DNA of 10,878 nt from Leucobacter sp. UBA1945 (GTDB lineage Bacteria; Actinomycetota; Actinomycetes; Actinomycetales; Microbacteriaceae): contig DDEV01000004.1 of the NCBI GenBank assembly GCA_002336855.1, forward strand, positions 1-10,878, written 5' to 3'. The stretch's first letter is position 1. Each line of letters starts with the position of its first letter. Positions 7,040 through 10,878 of the stretch are shown piece after piece. Made by a program: the position numbers and the translations under genes. The notes under the pieces were generated by a model. That model did no database searches and was not told where the DNA came from. It saw nothing but the letters and a program-made list of their open reading frames with translations.

Positions 7040-8580
7040 CGCTGCTGCTCTCTGTCTTTCGGGGCGGCTTTCGCGCGGTAGCGCGCTCTGTGTTCATCGG
7101 CTTGATCTCGGTTCTCGCGGCGGTGGGCCTGGCGTGGCTTCCCCTGTGGCTTTCTCGCGGCGCTGAGGATCGCGTGGCGATCGACGTCATACTCTCTTCG
7201 GTGCTGCTCGTTCTTGTGGCGCTTGTGCCGTTCTTTGCAAATCTGGGGAGCCTCGAACCGCGTCAGTTTGGGTCGTATCCGGCGACCCCCGCAAGCATCG
7301 CCACCGGCCTGTTTCTGTCGAGCCTGCTGAGCTGGCCCACGATCTGGCTGCTCGTCTGGATGGCAGCGCTCGTGGTGCTTCGACCAGAGTGGGCCGGAGC
7401 CCCGCTCGCCGTGATCATCGCCGGCGTGCTCACGCTCGTGCTCGCGATCGCGTTTGCCCGGGTGAGCTCGGCACTCGTTCGATTGGTGCTGCCTGCCAAG
7501 GCCACCTCCGCGCTGCGCTGGACGGGGCTGCTGCTGTTGCTCGCCGCACTGCCCGTAATGATCTTCCTGCTCGCCGACGCGCTGCGTTCGCCACGCAGTC
7601 AGGCGATTCGCGACGCCGCCGGAGTGTTCGGGTGGACACCGTTCGGGGCGACTGCAAGCGGCCTCTCTGGAGCCGTGCACGGTGAGTGGGCCACTGCAGC
7701 GGCGCACTTCGGCATCGCTGCAGCAGCGTTTCTCGTGCTGCTGCTGTGCTGGTACCTGCTCGTCGCGCGTTCGCTCACCAGCGTGGAGCGCCCGGTGTCT
7801 GCGGGTGTCACCCGCGACGGACTCGAGATCTTCGAACGTTTTCCGGCGAAACCGCGCGACGTCATCGCCGCCCGAGCGCTCACGTACTGGCGACGCGATC
7901 CTCGCTACCGCATCGCCCTGTTCGCTATTCCGGTAGCTCCGGTCATCATGATGGCGGCGCTGTGGATCGCGGGTATGGAGATGCACGTGCTGGCGCTGCT
8001 GCCGCTGCCGGTGATTCTGCTGCTGTTCGGCTGGTCGGTGCACAACGATGTCGCGCTCGATTCGACCGCGATCTGGATGCATGTGGCGAGCGGCACGAAG
8101 GGCACACACGACCGTGCCGGCCGCCTCGCTCCGGTGCTGCTGATCGGCCTTCCGCTCGCGGTGGTCGGTTCGAGCATCACCGTCACTATCAGCGGCGACT
8201 GGCGACTGCTGCCGGCCGTGCTCGGCATGAACCTCGCGGTGCTGCTCGTCGCCGCTGGAGTGTCGAGCGTGTTCTCGGCGATGATGCCGTACCCCGCGAC
8301 CAGGCCAGGCGACAGCCCCTTCGCGCAACCCGCGGTGCAGGGCTCTGGGGCAGGGCTTGCGCAGACCCTCTCGATGCTTTTCGCGCTGCTGTTCTCGTTG
8401 CCCCCGGTCGTGCTTTCGGTGTACGCAATCGTCGACCCGACGCTGGGCCTCAACCTGGTTGCGCTCGGCCTGGGCGTTGCTTGGGGGCTGCTGATACTCG
8501 GTGCTGGCATTCTGATCGGCGGCAAGATCTTCGATCGCGGCGCCCCCGAGCTGATCGCGGTCACTCAGACCTTCGACTGA
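7009..8580 (+). CDS. Polytopic ABC transporter permease (partner of the preceding ATPase)
   Basis: A 523-residue, strongly hydrophobic protein with about twelve predicted membrane segments (roughly 28-48, 57-77, 98-123, 131-150, 170-190, 233-252, 303-321, 326-342, 374-390, 400-422, 451-473, 481-505). A cytoplasmic-looking middle region (254-300) includes the charged motif TYWRRDPRYR (292-301), often seen before the second membrane half in large ABC-2-like exporters of actinobacteria. It begins at a GTG behind a strong Shine-Dalgarno sequence and overlaps the ATPase gene by 31 bases, so it is almost certainly that ATPase's membrane partner. No substrate-defining motif is visible; drug, lipid or peptide export are all possible. 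I do not recognise a named gene. Confidence 0.85.
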   Translation: MVARLFRLRVALLLSVFRGGFRAVARSVFIGLISVLAAVGLAWLPLWLSRGAEDRVAIDVILSSVLLVLVALVPFFANLGSLEPRQFGSYPATPASIATGLFLSSLLSWPTIWLLVWMAALVVLRPEWAGAPLAVIIAGVLTLVLAIAFARVSSALVRLVLPAKATSALRWTGLLLLLAALPVMIFLLADALRSPRSQAIRDAAGVFGWTPFGATASGLSGAVHGEWATAAAHFGIAAAAFLVLLLCWYLLVARSLTSVERPVSAGVTRDGLEIFERFPAKPRDVIAARALTYWRRDPRYRIALFAIPVAPVIMMAALWIAGMEMHVLALLPLPVILLLFGWSVHNDVALDSTAIWMHVASGTKGTHDRAGRLAPVLLIGLPLAVVGSSITVTISGDWRLLPAVLGMNLAVLLVAAGVSSVFSAMMPYPATRPGDSPFAQPAVQGSGAGLAQTLSMLFALLFSLPPVVLSVYAIVDPTLGLNLVALGLGVAWGLLILGAGILIGGKIFDRGAPELIAVTQTFD

Positions 8581-8589
8581 GCCCACGCG

Positions 8590-8595
8590 TAGAAT
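8590..8595 (+). promoter_or_regulatory. -10 hexamer TAGAAT for a leaderless DUF3039 mRNA
   Basis: TAGAAT, a near-consensus -10, is followed by 6 bases (CAGTGC) and the ATG at 8602. The gene starts only 21 bases after the permease stop, yet it has no Shine-Dalgarno sequence, so it probably has its own leaderless transcript in addition to any read-through from the ABC operon. Confidence 0.7.
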
Positions 8596-8601
8596 CAGTG
8601 C

Positions 8602-8874
8602 ATGGGTATTTTTACGCGCGATAAGTCAGACACCGGTGGCGGCGTTGACGTGCTCGACCGCGAGCTCGAGCAGCTGCTGAACCAGGATCAGCTCGAAGAC
8701 GGCGATCACGAGCGTTTTTCGCACTACGTACCGAAAGACAAGATTCTCGAGTCGGCGGTAACGGGCAAGCCTGTTCGTGCGCTCTGCGGCAAGAAGTGGA
8801 CCCCCTCGCGGGATCCCGAGAAGTTTCCGGTTTGCCCAGACTGCAAGCGGGTCTACGAACGCATGAAGAAGTAG
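8602..8874 (+). CDS. DUF3039 family small protein, probable zinc-binding
   Basis: A 90-residue cytoplasmic protein that I recognise as the actinobacterial DUF3039 family, whose function is not established to my knowledge. The N-terminal third is acidic and likely flexible (GGGVDVLDRELEQLL, 12-26). The conserved core starts at HERFSHYV (36-43) and continues with VRALCGKKWTPSRDP (58-72), FPVCPDCKRVYE (75-86) and a lysine-rich end. C62, C78 and C81, with H36 or H41, could form a zinc-ribbon-like site; this is inference. The ATG lies 6 bases after TAGAAT. The family is usually full length at about this size, so the gene looks intact. It converges on pncB with a 27-base gap. Confidence 0.9.
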   Translation: MGIFTRDKSDTGGGVDVLDRELEQLLNQDQLEDGDHERFSHYVPKDKILESAVTGKPVRALCGKKWTPSRDPEKFPVCPDCKRVYERMKK

Positions 8875-8883
8875 CTCGGCGTG

Positions 8884-8909
8884 ACCGCGGCCCGATCAGG
8901 GCTAGCGGT
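8884..8909. terminator. Weak imperfect hairpin between convergent genes
   Basis: ACCGC (8884-8888) can pair with GCGGT (8905-8909), and an inner CCC (8891-8893) with GGG (8899-8901), around a GATCA loop. It covers the pncB stop codon in the gap between convergent DUF3039 and pncB genes. No T run follows on either strand, so a terminator role is only suggested by position. Confidence 0.25.
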
Positions 8910-10224
8910 ACTCGGTAGGGATCGCGGGATCTCCGCGCGTGAGGCTCATCGCAACCGGTGGCAACTCTGCCACGACTCGGCGGTGACGCTCGCGCGCGGC
9001 CGCGATTCCGTCTGCGCCGGTGTGACCAGGCAGCAGCTCGCCGTCTTGCACGAGAGGCACGAGCACTTCGCGGCCGTGCTCGCCGAGTTCTGCGCCCTCG
9101 GCACTGCCCCCCGGGCCGTCGCCGAGAAACAGAAGCTCAGCACGAGCGACGCCCCGCGCGTCGAGCAGGCGTCGCACGCTCTTGCGCCCGCCGACCGAGG
9201 CCTTGTCTGCCGACTTCTTCGCGACCGACACCCATTCGCCGTCATCGCCGGTGCGGGCGACGAGCTTGTAGACCATACCCATGGTGGGGGAGCCACTGCC
9301 CACGACGACCGAGGTGCCGACGCCAAAGCTGTCAACAGGCGATGCCGAGAGCCCGGCAACGGTGTATTCGTCGAGGTCGTTCGTCACGGTGATGCGGGTA
9401 TTCGTGGCTCCGAGCTCATCGAGCAACTCCCGCACTCGGGCGACGACGACGGGCAGGTCGCCAGAGTCGATGCGAACCGCGCCGAGCCCGGTGCCGGCCA
9501 CCTCGACTGCCGTGCGCACGCCCTGCTCGATGTCGTAAGTATCGACGAGCAGGGTGGTGCCGACGCCGAGTGCGGCGATCTGCGCCTCGAACGCCCCGCG
9601 CTCGCTATCGTGCAGCAGCGTGAACGAGTGTGCGGCCGTGCCCATGGTGGGCACGCCGTAGCTGCGCCCGGCCTCGAGGTTGCTGGTTGCCGCAAAGCCT
9701 GCGATGTATGCGGCTCGCGCTGCGGCGACGGCGCTGCGTTCACCGGTGCGGCGTGAGCCCATCTCGGCGAGCGGGCGGCCATTCGCGGCGTGCACCATGC
9801 GGCTCGCCGCGGTTGCCACCGCAGAGTCGGCGTTCAGCACGCTGAGTGCGAGCGTCTCGAGCAGCACGCCTTCGGCAAACGTCGACTCGACCGTGAGCAG
9901 TGGCGAACCGGGAAAGAAGACTTCGCCCTCGGGGTAGCCCCAGATGTTGCCTGAGAAGCGAAAGTCTGCGAGCCAGTCGAGGGTCTCCTGGCGCAGAAAG
10001 TTCTGCGAACTGAGCCATTCGAGCTCTGCCTCGCCGAATCGAAAGTGTTCGATCGCTTCGAGCAGTCGACCGGTGCCGGCAACCACCCCGTATCGCCTGG
10101 CTCCCGAGAGCCTGCGGGCGAACAGTTCGAATACGCTGCGACGGTTCGCGGTACCCGCCGCAAGCGCGGCGTCGACCATGGTCAGCTCGTAGCGGTCAGT
10201 GAGAAACGCAGTCGAAGTGTGCAC
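8902..10224 (-). CDS. pncB: Nicotinate phosphoribosyltransferase
   Basis: Converts nicotinate and PRPP, with ATP, to nicotinate mononucleotide in the Preiss-Handler NAD salvage pathway (EC 6.3.4.21). At 440 residues it is full length for the family. Visible motifs are the entry TDRYELTM (9-16), NADSAVATAASRMV (131-144), EMGSRRTG (154-161), GTAAHSF (195-201) with H199 as the likely phosphorylated catalytic histidine, LVDTYD (226-231), RIDSGDL (251-257), TNDLDE (281-286) and SFGVGTS (299-305) of the phosphate-binding barrel. The GTG at 10224 gives the expected N-terminus and lies 6 bases after TAGGCT. The gene follows dnaE2 in the same direction after a 93-base spacer and probably has its own promoter. 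Nothing looks broken. Confidence 0.96.
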   Translation of the reverse strand: MHTSTAFLTDRYELTMVDAALAAGTANRRSVFELFARRLSGARRYGVVAGTGRLLEAIEHFRFGEAELEWLSSQNFLRQETLDWLADFRFSGNIWGYPEGEVFFPGSPLLTVESTFAEGVLLETLALSVLNADSAVATAASRMVHAANGRPLAEMGSRRTGERSAVAAARAAYIAGFAATSNLEAGRSYGVPTMGTAAHSFTLLHDSERGAFEAQIAALGVGTTLLVDTYDIEQGVRTAVEVAGTGLGAVRIDSGDLPVVVARVRELLDELGATNTRITVTNDLDEYTVAGLSASPVDSFGVGTSVVVGSGSPTMGMVYKLVARTGDDGEWVSVAKKSADKASVGGRKSVRRLLDARGVARAELLFLGDGPGGSAEGAELGEHGREVLVPLVQDGELLPGHTGADGIAAARERHRRVVAELPPVAMSLTRGDPAIPTEYR

Positions 10225-10230
10225 GCCGTA

Positions 10231-10236
10231 AGCCTA
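10231..10236 (-). promoter_or_regulatory. -10 hexamer TAGGCT for a leaderless pncB mRNA
   Basis: On the - strand TAGGCT is followed by 6 bases (TACGGC) and the GTG at 10224. No Shine-Dalgarno sequence is present. Hexamer and spacing match those before the ATG at 2923. Confidence 0.65.
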
Positions 10237-10265
10237 CTGGGCAGGGCTGGTCTGCTGCGTACCTG

Positions 10266-10339
10266 TCACCGAAATCTCGCGATGATTCTCGCGAACAGCG
10301 CGATGACGCGGCAAGGATCACCGAAAATCTCGCGACGAT
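10266..10339. repeat. Pair of near-identical 21-22 base direct repeats upstream of pncB
   Basis: Copy 1 (10266-10286) and copy 2 (10318-10339) read TCACCGAAA, then TCTCGCGA, then a GAT end, differing by one extra A and one T/C change. They start 52 bases apart, about five helical turns. The core TCTCGCGA occurs a third time at 10287-10294. Copy 2 includes the dnaE2 stop codon and last codons; copy 1 lies about 42-62 bases upstream of the proposed pncB transcription start. They may be operator sites for a pncB regulator or a small duplication of the dnaE2 end. Confidence 0.5.
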
Positions 10340-10878
10340 ACCGAACTCGGTGCGGCAAGCGGTTCGAATGCGCCCGCGATCACGTTCGGCAGGCCGTCGG
10401 GGCTGCGCTCGAGCGTGCCGGCGACGACGAGCGCGGGCGAGCCTCTTGCCGTTCTCTCGAAGCGCTGCCATACCGCGCTCCAGACCACGACGTTTGCGGT
10501 GCCCGATTCGTCTTCGAGGGTCAGAAATGTGACGCCGCCCGCGGTACGGGGTCGCTGCCGGTGGGTGACGAGCCCGGCCACGCGCACGAACGAGCCGTGG
10601 CGCACGTGGCGCAGTGCGTCTGAGCGAGTCACGCTGCGCCGGTCGAGCCCTGCGCGCATGATGGCGAGAGGATGCTTGCCTGAGACGATGCCGGTGCTCC
10701 AGAGGTCGAGGGCGGTCTGCTCCGCGTCGCTCAATACAGGCAGCAGGGGCGGCTGCACGTGCACGGCGACGCCGGGCAGAAAGCGCTCGCGATTGTCTGC
10801 GGCCGGTGCCGCATCCCAGAGCGCCTCTCTGCGACTCACTCCGAGCCCAGCGCAGGCGCCTGCCGTGGCGAGTGCCTC
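10318..10878 (-). CDS. dnaE2: Error-prone DNA polymerase DnaE2, C-terminal part (cut by window edge)
   Basis: The last 186 codons of a C-family polymerase alpha-subunit homologue used in damage-induced mutagenesis, usually working with ImuA/ImuB-type partners. The frame stays open to the window end (reading EALATAG before GLGVSRREALW), so the polymerase core and start lie outside. Visible parts are the SRREALW motif just after the helix-hairpin-helix region, TGIVSGKHP in the linker, and the OB-fold signature VTHRQRPRTAGGVTF followed by LEDESG, which is diagnostic of DnaE2 rather than replicative DnaE1. The protein ends in SRDFR, the usual end for the family. It has no clear intrinsic terminator; pncB follows in the same direction. 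The imuA and imuB partners are not in this window, so cassette membership cannot be judged. Confidence 0.94.
   Translation of the reverse strand, partial: EALATAGACAGLGVSRREALWDAAPAADNRERFLPGVAVHVQPPLLPVLSDAEQTALDLWSTGIVSGKHPLAIMRAGLDRRSVTRSDALRHVRHGSFVRVAGLVTHRQRPRTAGGVTFLTLEDESGTANVVVWSAVWQRFERTARGSPALVVAGTLERSPDGLPNVIAGAFEPLAAPSSVSSRDFR

Noticed and set aside
6757..8586. Very long antisense frame (609 codons) opposite the second permease
   Set aside because: It encodes a Gln/Arg/His/Glu-rich sequence, as expected from the complement of a hydrophobic membrane protein in high-GC DNA. It has no domain and would overlap two convincing genes.
8881..9756. Open frame on the + strand opposite pncB (291 codons)
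   Set aside because: It mirrors the pncB codons, lacks any motif, and pncB has all the family signatures.
10289..10303. Small hairpin TCGCG-AACAG-CGCGA as a dnaE2 terminator
   Set aside because: Only five base pairs and no T run on the - strand; too weak to call.

Overview
The window is a compact piece of a high-GC Gram-positive chromosome. Strong G/C preference at third codon positions, frequent GTG starts, a DUF3039 protein, a DnaE2 polymerase and a teichoic-acid-type glycerophosphotransferase cluster all point to an actinobacterium. Micrococcales, and probably Microbacteriaceae (a Leucobacter-like genome), is my best guess; the taxonomy is inferred from gene content only. There are ten protein genes (the first and last cut by the window edges), no RNA genes, no CRISPR array, no insertion sequence, and no gene-free stretch longer than about 100 bases.

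Bases 1-4984 and the gene that follows form a cell-surface polymer region: a large tandem-domain CDP-glycerol glycerophosphotransferase-type protein (+, 5' end missing), a membrane-anchored family 2 glycosyltransferase (-), a second, single-domain glycerophosphotransferase-type protein (+), and a two-gene ABC exporter of the TagGH/Wzm-Wzt type (-; permease then ATPase, stop codon directly abutting the next ATG). Together they fit synthesis of a poly(alditol phosphate) or glycosylated wall polymer in the cytoplasm followed by its export. The polymer's chemistry cannot be read from the sequence.

From 5867 to 8874 on the + strand come a second, unrelated ABC exporter (an ATPase with a long Ala/Pro-rich N-terminal extension, overlapping a polytopic permease gene) and a small DUF3039 protein. 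Convergent to these, on the - strand, are nicotinate phosphoribosyltransferase (pncB, NAD salvage) and the C-terminal part of the error-prone polymerase dnaE2.

The most striking pattern is regulatory. All six complete transcription units visible here start with a -10-like hexamer (TAGGCT twice, CAGAAT twice, TAGAAT, TAGGTT) exactly 6 or 7 bases before an ATG or GTG, with no Shine-Dalgarno sequence between. This is the arrangement expected of leaderless mRNAs. Only the two operon-internal genes (the TagH-like ATPase and the second permease) have good Shine-Dalgarno sequences. The pattern also resolves several start codons. In the 41-base gap between the glycosyltransferase and the second glycerophosphotransferase, the two divergent -10 hexamers are separated by 17 bases, so each occupies the -35 position of the other. 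I do not see a wholly novel system. The leaderless layout, the interlocked promoter pair and a repeated 21-22 base element upstream of pncB are the points most worth checking.
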